A stretch of 64,000 nucleotides of DNA, taken from the NCBI RefSeq assembly GCF_019973615.1, contig NZ_AP024238.1:2046001-2110000 (forward strand). The letters are read 5' to 3'. The notes under the pieces are model-generated. The model made no database searches, had not been told where the DNA came from, and saw only the letters and a list, made by a program, of their open reading frames with translations. How positions within the stretch are numbered: position 1 is the stretch's first letter; each line of letters begins with the position of its first letter. Below are positions 37,759 through 45,562 of the stretch, one piece after another. The DNA is from Rhodoferax lithotrophicus (GTDB lineage: Bacteria; Pseudomonadota; Gammaproteobacteria; Burkholderiales; Burkholderiaceae_C). A program made the position numbers and the translations under genes.

Positions 37759-39090
37759 ATGAATCAATACCAAACGGTCATGGCTGACCTGAAAGCCAAG
37801 GGCATTCACTCGATCCTGACTCAGTTTTGTGATCTGCATGGTGTAGCCAAGGGTAAATTGGTGCCGCTGGGAGCACTGCAGGAATGGGTCGAGTATGGGG
37901 CTGGTTTTGCTGGTCCGAGCATCTGGGGGACAGGGCTTGGGCGATTTGGCGCACGCAGTGAGTATTACGGCCGGGTGCAAATAGATTCCTTGCGGCCATT
38001 GCCCTTCATGCCCGGTGTGGCCCATGCGGTGTGTGATGGGTACGCGGGTGGCCAGCCGCTGGAGACGTGCTCAAGGCAACTGCTGAAAGCTCAGTTAGGC
38101 AGGCTGCGAGCCAGGGGGATGACCTTGTGGGTGGGTATTGAGCCTGAATTTTTCTTGCTGAAACAGAATGTTCATGGCCAGTGGTGTAGTGCCGATGAGC
38201 AGGATCAGTTGGACAAGCCTTCGTATGATCTGAAGGCGATTTACCGCAACCGGGATTTTCTTGACGATATGCGTCAAACGCTGACGCAATTGGGCTTTGA
38301 TTTGCAGCAAATGGATCATGAAGATGCTCGCGGTCAATATGAGATCAACTACAAGTTTGACGAGGCATTGGCTGCCGCAGACCGGTTTATGCTGTTCAAA
38401 ATGACCGCGCATGTGTTGGCCGAGCGCCATGGCAGTGTGTTCAGTTGTATGCCCAAGCCTTTTGCCGATGCACCAGGTAGTGGTTTGCACTTTCACATGA
38501 GTTTGACTGATGCCGATGGCAACGCGGTGTTTCATGCGCCAGATGATGCTTTGTTGCTGAGTGAACACGCCTACCAGTTCACAGCCGGTTTATTGCACCA
38601 TGCCGATGCCTTGAGTGCACTTTGTGCGCCGACTGTGAATAGTTTCAAACGCTTGGCATGTAGTGAGAGTGCTTCTGGCACCACCTGGGCTCCGGTCTGG
38701 AAAACCTATGGGGATAACAACCGTACCTGTTTGGTTCGTAGTGTGGCTGGACGTTTGGAGTGGCGCTTGCCTGACCCTTCTTGTAATGTGTATGTGGCCA
38801 TTGCAGCTACCTTGGCAGCAGGCTTGGATGGCATGGATCATCAGCTTGAGGCACCACCAGCGTGTCATGAGGATTTGTATGAACGTTTTTCAGCTGGAGA
38901 TCTCATGCCTGATCGGTTGCCACGTGATCTCGGTCAAGCTCTTGGCGCGTTGTCCCGGAACAACGTGTTGAAGGATGCGCTGGGATCTGAGTTTTGCGCG
39001 CAATTTCTTGCGCTGAAACGTCACGAATGGGACGACTACTGTCAATCTGTCAGTTCATGGGAGTTTGCTCGTTATGCGCAAGCGTTTTGA
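37759..39090 (+). CDS. glutamine synthetase-like ligase (GlnT/GmaS group)
   Basis: A 443-residue glutamine-synthetase-fold protein distinct from the PuuA-like one at 29015. N-terminal FCDLHGVAKGKLVPLGALQEW and GAGFAGPSIWGTGLG are typical of the GlnT/gamma-glutamylmethylamide synthetase group; EPEFFLL, GQYEINY and LHFHMSLTDADGNAVF are metal and nucleotide motifs. It may glutamylate a different amine (methylamine, ethanolamine or a second polyamine). It is the last gene of the polyamine block. Confidence 0.85.
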   Translation: MNQYQTVMADLKAKGIHSILTQFCDLHGVAKGKLVPLGALQEWVEYGAGFAGPSIWGTGLGRFGARSEYYGRVQIDSLRPLPFMPGVAHAVCDGYAGGQPLETCSRQLLKAQLGRLRARGMTLWVGIEPEFFLLKQNVHGQWCSADEQDQLDKPSYDLKAIYRNRDFLDDMRQTLTQLGFDLQQMDHEDARGQYEINYKFDEALAAADRFMLFKMTAHVLAERHGSVFSCMPKPFADAPGSGLHFHMSLTDADGNAVFHAPDDALLLSEHAYQFTAGLLHHADALSALCAPTVNSFKRLACSESASGTTWAPVWKTYGDNNRTCLVRSVAGRLEWRLPDPSCNVYVAIAATLAAGLDGMDHQLEAPPACHEDLYERFSAGDLMPDRLPRDLGQALGALSRNNVLKDALGSEFCAQFLALKRHEWDDYCQSVSSWEFARYAQAF

Positions 39091-39230
39091 TTTCGCAATG
39101 TAAAAATTGCATTTTGCATTGTGGTATTGAGATGTTAGATGGGTCATTAAATTTGTCTTAAATCAGGAAAATACATTTCTTATTGCGAAATATGCTCCGT
39201 AAGCTGTTGATTTTAATTGATTTAAAAAAA

Positions 39231-39274
39231 GTCTTGTATAAGACATAAGATTTGAGTTTAGTCTTCTATAAGAC
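39231..39274. promoter_or_regulatory. paired operators upstream of aceA
   Basis: GTCTTGTATAAGAC (39231-39244) and GTCTTCTATAAGAC (39261-39274) are near-identical inverted repeats exactly 30 bp apart, so both face the same side of the helix. They lie 76-119 bp before the aceA start. I recall ATAAGAC-type palindromes near central-carbon genes of Burkholderiales, but the regulator is not identified here. Confidence 0.7.
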
Positions 39275-39349
39275 TTAGAATGATCACTGTGGCAACGTAA
39301 GCAAATCGCTTTAAATGCCCATCGTTTTCATTAACTTAGGAGTGATCTC

Positions 39350-40669
39350 ATGCCGAAATACACCACTGAAACATTGACACGCGAACAACAAATCGCCGCT
39401 CTGGAAAAAGACTGGGCCACCAACCCACGCTGGAAGGGCATCAAACGCGGTTACAGCGCGGCTGATGTGGTGCGTTTGCGTGGCTCGTTCCCGATCGAGC
39501 ACACCCTGGCCCGCCGTGGTGCTGAAAAGTTGTGGAACCTGGTGAACACCGAACCCTATGTCAATTGCCTGGGCGCATTGACCGGTGGTCAAGCCATGCA
39601 GCAAGTCAAAGCGGGTGTGAAGGCTATTTACTTGTCAGGCTGGCAAGTCGCTGCCGACAACAATTCTTACGCCTCCATGTACCCTGACCAATCGCTGTAC
39701 CCGGTGGACTCTGTGCCGACCGTGGTCGAGCGCATCAACAACACCTTCCGCCGTGCCGATGAAATTCAGCATTCCAAAGGGATTGATGCCGGCGACAAGG
39801 GCTACATCGACAATTTCGCCCCCATCGTGGCTGACGCTGAAGCCGGTTTCGGTGGCGTGTTGAATGCGTTTGAATTGATGAAGGCGATGATCAAAGCCGG
39901 TGCTGCAGGCGTGCACTGGGAAGACCAGTTGGCCTCGGTGAAAAAATGCGGTCACATGGGCGGCAAGGTGTTGGTGCCTACCGCTGAAGCTGTTCAAAAG
40001 CTTATTGCAGCCCGTATGGCGGCTGACGTGTGCGGCGTGCCCACTTTGGTGATTGCCCGTACCGATGCTGAAGCGGCTGACTTGCTGACCAGTGATTACG
40101 ATGCCAATGACAAGCCTTTCCTGACCGGTGAGCGCACCGCTGAAGGCTTCTACAAAACCAACAAGGGCATTGACCAGGCTATCAGCCGCGCCATCGCTTA
40201 CGCCGAGTACGCTGACCTGGTGTGGTGCGAAACCGGTACGCCTGACCTCGAATTTGCCCGCAAGTTCGCAGAAGCCGTACATGCCAAGCACCCTGGCAAA
40301 TTGTTGGCCTACAACTGCTCACCTTCCTTCAACTGGAAGAAAAACCTGGACGACGCGACCATTGCCAAGTTCCAGAAAGAACTCGGTGCCATGGGTTACA
40401 AGTACCAGTTCATCACTTTGGCAGGCATCCATTCGATGTGGTTCAACATGTTCGACCTGGCACAAGACTACGTGGCTCGTGGCATGTCGGCTTACGTTGA
40501 GAAAGTGCAAGAACCTGAATTCGCAGCCCGTGACCGTGGCTACACCTTTGTGTCGCACCAGCAAGAAGTGGGCACCGGCTATTTTGACGAAGTGACCACC
40601 GTGATCCAGGGCGGCAAGTCCAGCGTGACAGCCTTGACCGGTTCTACCGAAGAAGAACAGTTCCACTGA
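39350..40669 (+). CDS. aceA: isocitrate lyase
   Basis: A 439-residue isocitrate lyase with catalytic motif KKCGHMGGK (about residues 197-205), [20 protein letters not shown] for metal binding and YNCSPSFNW near residue 323. It splits isocitrate to glyoxylate and succinate for growth on acetate, fatty acids or the C2 products of aromatic breakdown. No malate synthase gene lies in the window. TTAGGAG precedes the ATG and paired operators lie upstream. Confidence 0.97.
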   Translation: MPKYTTETLTREQQIAALEKDWATNPRWKGIKRGYSAADVVRLRGSFPIEHTLARRGAEKLWNLVNTEPYVNCLGALTGGQAMQQVKAGVKAIYLSGWQVAADNNSYASMYPDQSLYPVDSVPTVVERINNTFRRADEIQHSKGIDAGDKGYIDNFAPIVADAEAGFGGVLNAFELMKAMIKAGAAGVHWEDQLASVKKCGHMGGKVLVPTAEAVQKLIAARMAADVCGVPTLVIARTDAEAADLLTSDYDANDKPFLTGERTAEGFYKTNKGIDQAISRAIAYAEYADLVWCETGTPDLEFARKFAEAVHAKHPGKLLAYNCSPSFNWKKNLDDATIAKFQKELGAMGYKYQFITLAGIHSMWFNMFDLAQDYVARGMSAYVEKVQEPEFAARDRGYTFVSHQQEVGTGYFDEVTTVIQGGKSSVTALTGSTEEEQFH

Positions 40670-40686
40670 TCGAGACCTGAGGAGAC

Positions 40687-40725
40687 AAAGGCTGGCGCTC
40701 TGTCAAAGGGCAGCCAGCCTTTTTT
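40687..40725 (+). terminator. Rho-independent terminator of aceA
   Basis: AAAGGCTGGC (40687-40696) pairs with GCCAGCCT (40713-40720), followed by a T-run, 17 bp after the stop. Confidence 0.9.
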
Positions 40726-40780
40726 ATTGTGCTCCTGAGGTAAAATCCATAAACAGATTTTTCAAGAGCAAGAAAGGCGC

Positions 40781-40858
40781 ATGGGTTATGACACCGCGAA
40801 CGACTCCGGCAGGTTTGTCACCTCACTGAGGCCGTTGTCCGCGTGCCTAGTGCACTGA
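40781..40858 (+). CDS. possible 25-codon leader peptide of thrS
   Basis: AGAAAGG (40771-40777) lies at good spacing before an ATG that opens a 25-codon frame (MGYDTANDSGRFVTS...) ending at TGA 40856-40858. It precedes a terminator hairpin 20 bp further on. It contains two Thr codons (5 and 14), no Thr run. Whether it is translated is inference from the ribosome site, the frame and the competing RNA pairings described for the attenuator. Confidence 0.45.
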   Translation: MGYDTANDSGRFVTSLRPLSACLVH

Positions 40859-40877
40859 ATGCTCTTGAATTCATATC

Positions 40878-40905
40878 AAACGCGGAGTCTTCCGCGTTTT
40901 TTTTT
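40878..40905 (+). terminator. attenuator-like terminator in the thrS leader
   Basis: AAACGCGGA (40878-40886) pairs with TCCGCGTTT (40891-40899) around GTCT, followed by T9, only 23 bp before the thrS ATG. Two upstream segments can compete: TCCGCGT at 40838-40844 is complementary to ACGCGGA of the left arm, and GACTCCG at 40802-40808 is complementary to CGGAGTC (40883-40889). This is the layout of a transcription attenuator. Confidence 0.75.
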
Positions 40906-40928
40906 ACAAACTCTCATCTTTCATCACC

Positions 40929-42842
40929 ATGGTTCAAATCACGCTTCCTGATGGTTCTCAACGCGATTTTGCTTCTTCTGTCACAGTGGCAGAAGTGGCT
41001 GCGTCCATTGGCACGGGTTTGGCCAAGGCTGCCCTGGCCGGCAAGGTTGATGGCAAGGTGGTGGATACCAGTTTTGTGATTGACAAAAACAGCACTTTGG
41101 CGATCATCACGGCCAAAGATGCGGATGGGCTGGAGGTCATTCGCCATTCCACCGCGCACTTGCTGGCTTATGCCGTTAAAGAACTTTTTCCGGATGCACA
41201 GGTCACGATTGGGCCGGTGATTGAACACGGATTTTTCTACGATTTCTCCTACAAACGTCCGTTCACGCTGGAGGATTTGGCTGCTATTGAGAAAAAAATG
41301 AACGCCTTGGCTGCACTGGATGAGCCTGTGGTACGCCGTGTGCTGCCGCGTGATGAGGCTGTGGCGTATTTCAAAGCGCTGGGTGAGCATTACAAGGCCG
41401 AGATCATTGGCAGCATTCCAGCCGGAGAAGATGTGAGTTTGTACCGTGAAGGCAAGTTTGAAGACTTGTGTCGTGGCCCCCACGTGCCCAGTACCGGAAA
41501 GCTCAAGCATTTCAAGCTGATGAAGGTCGCTGGTGCCTATTGGCGTGGTGATCATAAAAATGAAATGTTGCAGCGCATTTATGGCACTGCCTGGGCCACC
41601 AAAGACGACTTACAGCAGCATTTGACGATGCTCGAAGAAGCCGAAAAGCGCGATCATCGCAAACTCGGGCGTGAGCTGGATTTGTTTCATATTGATGAGC
41701 ACTCCCCAGGCACCGTGTTTTGGCATCCGAAGGGTTGGACACTTTGGCAGCAAGTGGAGCAGTACATGCGCCAGGTGTACCGTGACAACGGTTACCAAGA
41801 GGTCAAAGGCCCGCAAATTCTGGACAAGGGGTTGTGGGAAAAAACCGGTCACTGGGATAAGTACCGTGAAAACATGTTTGTCACCGAGAGTGAAAAGCGT
41901 GATTACGCGCTCAAGCCGATGAACTGCCCTGGGCATATTCTGATCTTCAAGCAAGGCATCAAGAGTTACCGTGATTTGCCGCTTCGATTTGGTGAATTTG
42001 GCCAGTGCCACCGCAACGAACCTACCGGGGGCTTGCACGGCATCATGCGGGTGCGCGCCTTCACGCAAGACGACGGCCACATCTTTTGTACCGAAGAGCA
42101 GATTCAGTCCGAAGTGGTGGCCTTTACTACCTTGCTGCAAAAAGTCTATAAAGATTTTGGTTTTACCAAGATCATTTACAAATTGTCGACCCGCCCTGAC
42201 AAACGTATTGGTTCAGAGGAGAGCTGGGATCGCGCCGAAAATGCGCTGGCCGAAGGCCTGCGTGCTTCTGGTTGTGATTTTGATTACCTGCCGGGTGAGG
42301 GAGCTTTTTACGGCCCCAAAATTGAATACACCTTGAAAGATGCGATTGGTCGCCCGTGGCAATGTGGCACGATCCAGGTCGACCCCAACCTGCCGGAGCG
42401 GCTGGAGGCTGAGTTTGTCGGTGAAGACGGTGCCCGTCATCGTCCGATCATGCTGCATCGCGCCATTGTTGGCAGCCTTGAGCGTTTTATCGGCATTTTG
42501 ATTGAAGAAACCGCTGGTGCTTTGCCGTCTTGGTTGGCCCCAGTGCAGGTTAAGGTGCTCAACATCACCGATGCACAGGCTGAATATGCTCAAAATGTCG
42601 CCAAAACGTTGCAAAATCAAGGGTTTAGGGTAGAGTTAGACCTGCGTAACGAGAAAATCACGTATAAAATACGCGAGCATTCAATGCAAAAGGTGCCGTA
42701 TTTGCTCGTCATTGGTGACAAGGAGATGGTATCTGGTGCTGTTGCAGTGCGCGCTCGGGGTGGTCAAGACCTTGGAGTCATGTCGGTTGATGAATTTATG
42801 CAAAAGTTGTCCGCTGACGTTTCCTGTAAATCAAGTATTTGA
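40929..42842 (+). CDS. thrS: threonyl-tRNA synthetase
   Basis: A 637-residue class II synthetase with N-terminal TGS domain ([11 protein letters not shown]), editing domain ([34 protein letters not shown]), catalytic core with CPGHILIF, and [14 protein letters not shown] plus a C-terminal anticodon-binding domain. It charges tRNA-Thr and edits Ser. It opens the translation operon thrS-infC-rpmI-rplT-pheST-ihfA, as in many proteobacteria. There is no clear Shine-Dalgarno; the start follows the leader terminator. Confidence 0.97.
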   Translation: MVQITLPDGSQRDFASSVTVAEVAASIGTGLAKAALAGKVDGKVVDTSFVIDKNSTLAIITAKDADGLEVIRHSTAHLLAYAVKELFPDAQVTIGPVIEHGFFYDFSYKRPFTLEDLAAIEKKMNALAALDEPVVRRVLPRDEAVAYFKALGEHYKAEIIGSIPAGEDVSLYREGKFEDLCRGPHVPSTGKLKHFKLMKVAGAYWRGDHKNEMLQRIYGTAWATKDDLQQHLTMLEEAEKRDHRKLGRELDLFHIDEHSPGTVFWHPKGWTLWQQVEQYMRQVYRDNGYQEVKGPQILDKGLWEKTGHWDKYRENMFVTESEKRDYALKPMNCPGHILIFKQGIKSYRDLPLRFGEFGQCHRNEPTGGLHGIMRVRAFTQDDGHIFCTEEQIQSEVVAFTTLLQKVYKDFGFTKIIYKLSTRPDKRIGSEESWDRAENALAEGLRASGCDFDYLPGEGAFYGPKIEYTLKDAIGRPWQCGTIQVDPNLPERLEAEFVGEDGARHRPIMLHRAIVGSLERFIGILIEETAGALPSWLAPVQVKVLNITDAQAEYAQNVAKTLQNQGFRVELDLRNEKITYKIREHSMQKVPYLLVIGDKEMVSGAVAVRARGGQDLGVMSVDEFMQKLSADVSCKSSI

Positions 42843-42921
42843 TTTTTGATACCGCTGAAAATGCGTTGCGTTGTGCAGTTGTGCCACTTTCAAGGTGGTA
42901 ATCTTTGTGAAGGATTAAGTC

Positions 42922-43515
42922 ATCGCTACCGAATTTCGTGATCGCCGTCAACGCGAAGAACGCAAACACCGATTAAATCGGGAAATCATGGTGCCAGAGG
43001 TTCGCCTTTCTGGTGTTGAAAATGAGCCCTTGGGTGTGGTTAGCTTGTCGGAAGCGCTACGCATGGCGGGTGAGTTGGATGTGGATTTGGTGGAAATTGC
43101 TGCTACGGCCAACCCACCAGTTTGTCGTTTAATGGATTACGGCAAGTTCAAGTACCAAGAGCAGAAAAAAGCTGCAGAAGCCAAAGCCAAGCAGACCGTG
43201 ATTGAAATCAAGGAAATCAAATTCCGCCCTGGTACTGATGATGGTGACTACAACATCAAAATGCGCAATATCAAGCGCTTTTTGGCGGAAGGGGATAAGT
43301 GCAAAATCACCCTGCGGTTTCGTGGGCGTGAAATCACTCACCAAGACTTGGGTATGGCTTTGTTAAACCGCATCCGTGACGAATTGGCTGATTTGATTGT
43401 GGTAGAGCAGTTTCCCAAGCTTGAAGGTCGGCAAATGATCATGATGATTGCGCCAGGTCGTAAAAAACCGGGTGCAGCGAAGCCGATAGTGACAGAAAAC
43501 TCAGCAGTAGTTTAA
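42922..43515 (+). CDS. infC: translation initiation factor IF-3, starting at AUC
   Basis: From an ATC at 42922 the frame encodes 197 residues ([20 protein letters not shown] then EIMVPEVRL), matching the normal IF-3 N-terminus. An in-frame TAA lies at 42916-42918 and there is no ATG before 42988 (internal), so initiation must be at ATC (GAAGGA 7 bp upstream). IF-3 discriminates against non-canonical starts, so a rare start allows autoregulation, as known for AUU in E. coli inf[17 protein letters not shown] and [12 protein letters not shown] are conserved C-domain motifs. Confidence 0.93.
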   Translation: MATEFRDRRQREERKHRLNREIMVPEVRLSGVENEPLGVVSLSEALRMAGELDVDLVEIAATANPPVCRLMDYGKFKYQEQKKAAEAKAKQTVIEIKEIKFRPGTDDGDYNIKMRNIKRFLAEGDKCKITLRFRGREITHQDLGMALLNRIRDELADLIVVEQFPKLEGRQMIMMIAPGRKKPGAAKPIVTENSAVV

Positions 43516-43562
43516 TGAATTTCAGACTCTCACATTTTTGTGTAGTTTGGATTCAAATTGAT

Positions 43563-43697
43563 TTGGATTGAATGCATCGGCATTCAATCTAACTGGTTAG
43601 GTCATGTGCTCTTCGGAGCTTATGACCTGAAATGTGACAGGCTTTGGCTTGTCACACCAAGTGGCTCGGGGCCATCAAGGCTGCAAAGAGTTTGCAG
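43563..43697 (+). ncRNA. structured mRNA leader between infC and rpmI (four hairpins)
   Basis: Four consecutive stem-loops: (1) 43563-43592, GATTGAATGC paired with GCATTCAATC around ATCG; (2) 43599-43627, AGGTCAT/ATGACCT with inner GCTC-TTCG-GAGC, a UUCG tetraloop; (3) 43633-43656, TGTGACAGGC/GCTTGTCACA around TTTG; (4) 43681-43697, CTGCAAA/TTTGCAG. The density of strong stems argues for a functional leader, most simply an autogenous L20 or L35 control site. It does not look like the E. coli or Bacillus L20 leaders I know. Confidence 0.6.
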
Positions 43698-43732
43698 ACG
43701 CCTCACGAGCACAATGTCAAAGGAGCATGTAA

Positions 43733-43936
43733 ATGCCCAAAATGAAGACCAAGAGCGCGGCGAAGAAACGCTTCCGCGTCCGTCCAGGTGGCACCGTCAA
43801 GCGCGGTCAAGCCTTCAAACGTCACATTCTGACCAAGAAGACCACCAAAAATAAACGCCAATTGCGTGGTGCGACTGCTGTTCATGAGACCAACATGGGT
43901 CACATGGCGCAAATGCTGCCAGGCCGTGGTATTTAA
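43733..43936 (+). CDS. rpmI: 50S ribosomal protein L35
   Basis: A 67-residue basic protein: [15 protein letters not shown] at the start and [16 protein letters not shown] in the middle are L35 signatures. AAAGGAG lies at 43720-43726. It precedes rplT by 25 bp in the standard infC-rpmI-rplT order. Confidence 0.97.
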   Translation: MPKMKTKSAAKKRFRVRPGGTVKRGQAFKRHILTKKTTKNKRQLRGATAVHETNMGHMAQMLPGRGI

Positions 43937-43961
43937 TTAACGACGAACAAGGAGTACTCAC

Positions 43962-44321
43962 ATGCCTCGCGTCAAACGTGGTGTAACGGCTCGCGCCCGC
44001 CATAAAAAAGTTTTAGCCCTTGCCAAAGGTTTCCGTGGTCGTCGCGGTAATGTTTTCCGGGTCGCCAAAGAAGCGGTCATGAAAGCTGGGCAATATGCCT
44101 ACCGTGACCGTCGTACCAAAAAACGTGTGTTCCGTCAGTTGTGGATTGCCCGTATCAATGCCGCTGCTCGTCAGTGCGGCATGACCTACAGCCAATTCGC
44201 CAATGGTCTGAAAAAAGCCTGTATCGAAATTGACCGCAAGGTTTTGAGCGATATTGCCATTCATGATATGGCCGCATTTGCTGGTATTGTGGAACAAGTC
44301 AAGGCCAAATTGGCAGCTTGA
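43962..44321 (+). CDS. rplT: 50S ribosomal protein L20
   Basis: A 119-residue basic protein with the L20 pattern [30 protein letters not shown] and [28 protein letters not shown] precedes the ATG. In other bacteria L20 represses its own operon by binding a leader RNA, relevant to the hairpins before rpmI. Confidence 0.97.
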   Translation: MPRVKRGVTARARHKKVLALAKGFRGRRGNVFRVAKEAVMKAGQYAYRDRRTKKRVFRQLWIARINAAARQCGMTYSQFANGLKKACIEIDRKVLSDIAIHDMAAFAGIVEQVKAKLAA

Positions 44322-44330
44322 GTTAGGTCA

Positions 44331-44360
44331 ATTGCTATTTAATTTATAGCTTCTAACGCA
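44331..44360. repeat. dispersed intergenic repeat, copy 6 (partial)
   Basis: CAATTGCTATTTAATTTATAGCTTCTAACGC keeps the TATAGCT block and a degenerate centre, and runs into the hairpin at 44369-44405 whose arms end in GCTAG as in other copies. Confidence 0.55.
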
Positions 44361-44368
44361 ATATTGAT

Positions 44369-44405
44369 AAGGGCTAGAGCTTGAAAAGGCGCTAGCCCTT
44401 TTTCC
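44369..44405 (+). terminator. terminator or attenuator between rplT and pheS
   Basis: AAGGGCTAG (44369-44377) pairs with CTAGCCCTT (44392-44400), followed by a T-run, 27 bp before pheS. It probably sets the level of pheST relative to the ribosomal genes. No Phe-rich leader peptide is visible, unlike enterobacterial pheST. Confidence 0.75.
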
Positions 44406-44431
44406 TTGGATTTGAGTTTTCAAGAGAATTT

Positions 44432-45508
44432 ATGAACGATTTAACCACCGTTGTTGAAACTGCCCGTACGGCATTTGAGTTGGCCCTTACACCTGCGGAG
44501 TTGGAAAACAGCAAGGCTTTGTTTTTGGGCAAATCTGGTCGTATCACTGAGATGATGAAAGGTTTGGCAGCGCTACCCGTTGACGAGAAAAAATCGCGCG
44601 GTGCTGCCATCAACGTGGCTAAACAAGGCATTGAGGCGGCTTTGAATGCACGCCGTCAAGCTTTGGCTGAGCAGGAGCTGCAGGTGCAACTTCGCGCTGA
44701 AGCTTTGGATGTGACCTTGCCGGGTCGTCAGCGAGGTACTGGTGGCCTGCATCCGGTGTCGTTGACGCTGGAACGCATTGAGGCTATTTTTGGTTCGATG
44801 GGCTTTGAAGTTGCACAAGGCCCTGAGATTGAGTCGGACTGGTTCAATTTCACTGCGCTCAATACCCCTGAGGATCACCCTGCGCGCTCCATGCATGACA
44901 CCTTCTATGTGGAAGGCGGCAGCGAGCATGCCCCTAATTTGCTGCGTACCCATACCAGCCCAATGCAGATTCGGCATGCGGTGCAACATGTCAAAAAACA
45001 TCGTGCAGTCGCCAAAGAAATCACTGCAGAAGGTGCACTTTTTTCAGGTGCCATGCCGGAGATTCGTGTTATTGCGCCCGGGCGTACTTACCGGGTCGAC
45101 AGCGATGCCACCCATTCGCCCATGTTCCACCAGTGTGAAGGCTTGTGGGTAGGAGAGAACGTGAGTTTCAAGGATTTGAAGTTCGTGTTTACCGATTTTT
45201 GCCGCACTTTTTTCGAAAATCCTGATCTGGTGCTGCGCTTTCGTCCCAGTTTTTTCCCGTTCACAGAACCCAGTGCCGAGATTGACATCCAGTTCCCCAG
45301 TGGCCCTTTGGCCGGGCGCTGGCTTGAAGTAGCTGGTTCTGGTCAAGTGCACCCTAATGTGATTCGTAACATGGGTCTTGATCCAGAGCGGTATATTGGT
45401 TTTGCTTTTGGCATGGGACCAGATCGGTTAACCATGTTGCGTTATGGTGTGAACGATTTGCGTCTGTTTTTTGATGGTGACATTCGCTTCTTGTCGCAGT
45501 TTCGGTAA
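44432..45508 (+). CDS. pheS: phenylalanyl-tRNA synthetase alpha subunit
   Basis: A 358-residue class II catalytic subunit: [42 protein letters not shown] (motif 2 region), HTSPMQIRH, and motif 3 [17 protein letters not shown]. It forms the alpha2beta2 enzyme with PheT encoded 54 bp downstream. Confidence 0.97.
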   Translation: MNDLTTVVETARTAFELALTPAELENSKALFLGKSGRITEMMKGLAALPVDEKKSRGAAINVAKQGIEAALNARRQALAEQELQVQLRAEALDVTLPGRQRGTGGLHPVSLTLERIEAIFGSMGFEVAQGPEIESDWFNFTALNTPEDHPARSMHDTFYVEGGSEHAPNLLRTHTSPMQIRHAVQHVKKHRAVAKEITAEGALFSGAMPEIRVIAPGRTYRVDSDATHSPMFHQCEGLWVGENVSFKDLKFVFTDFCRTFFENPDLVLRFRPSFFPFTEPSAEIDIQFPSGPLAGRWLEVAGSGQVHPNVIRNMGLDPERYIGFAFGMGPDRLTMLRYGVNDLRLFFDGDIRFLSQFR

Positions 45509-45562
45509 ACCGCGAAACTGTACCGTTGACTCGCCTTATTGTCTGAACCCGTTGGATTGACT

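Noticed and set aside
39097..39120. Terminator after the GlnT-like gene
   Set aside because: AATGTAAAA/TTTTGCATT pairs, but the stem is AT-rich and has no T-run, so it is too weak to call.
40670..40928. T-box riboswitch before thrS
   Set aside because: No T-box sequence (UGGNA bulge or conserved stem I) is visible; the leader fits simple attenuation better, and T-boxes are rare in proteobacteria.
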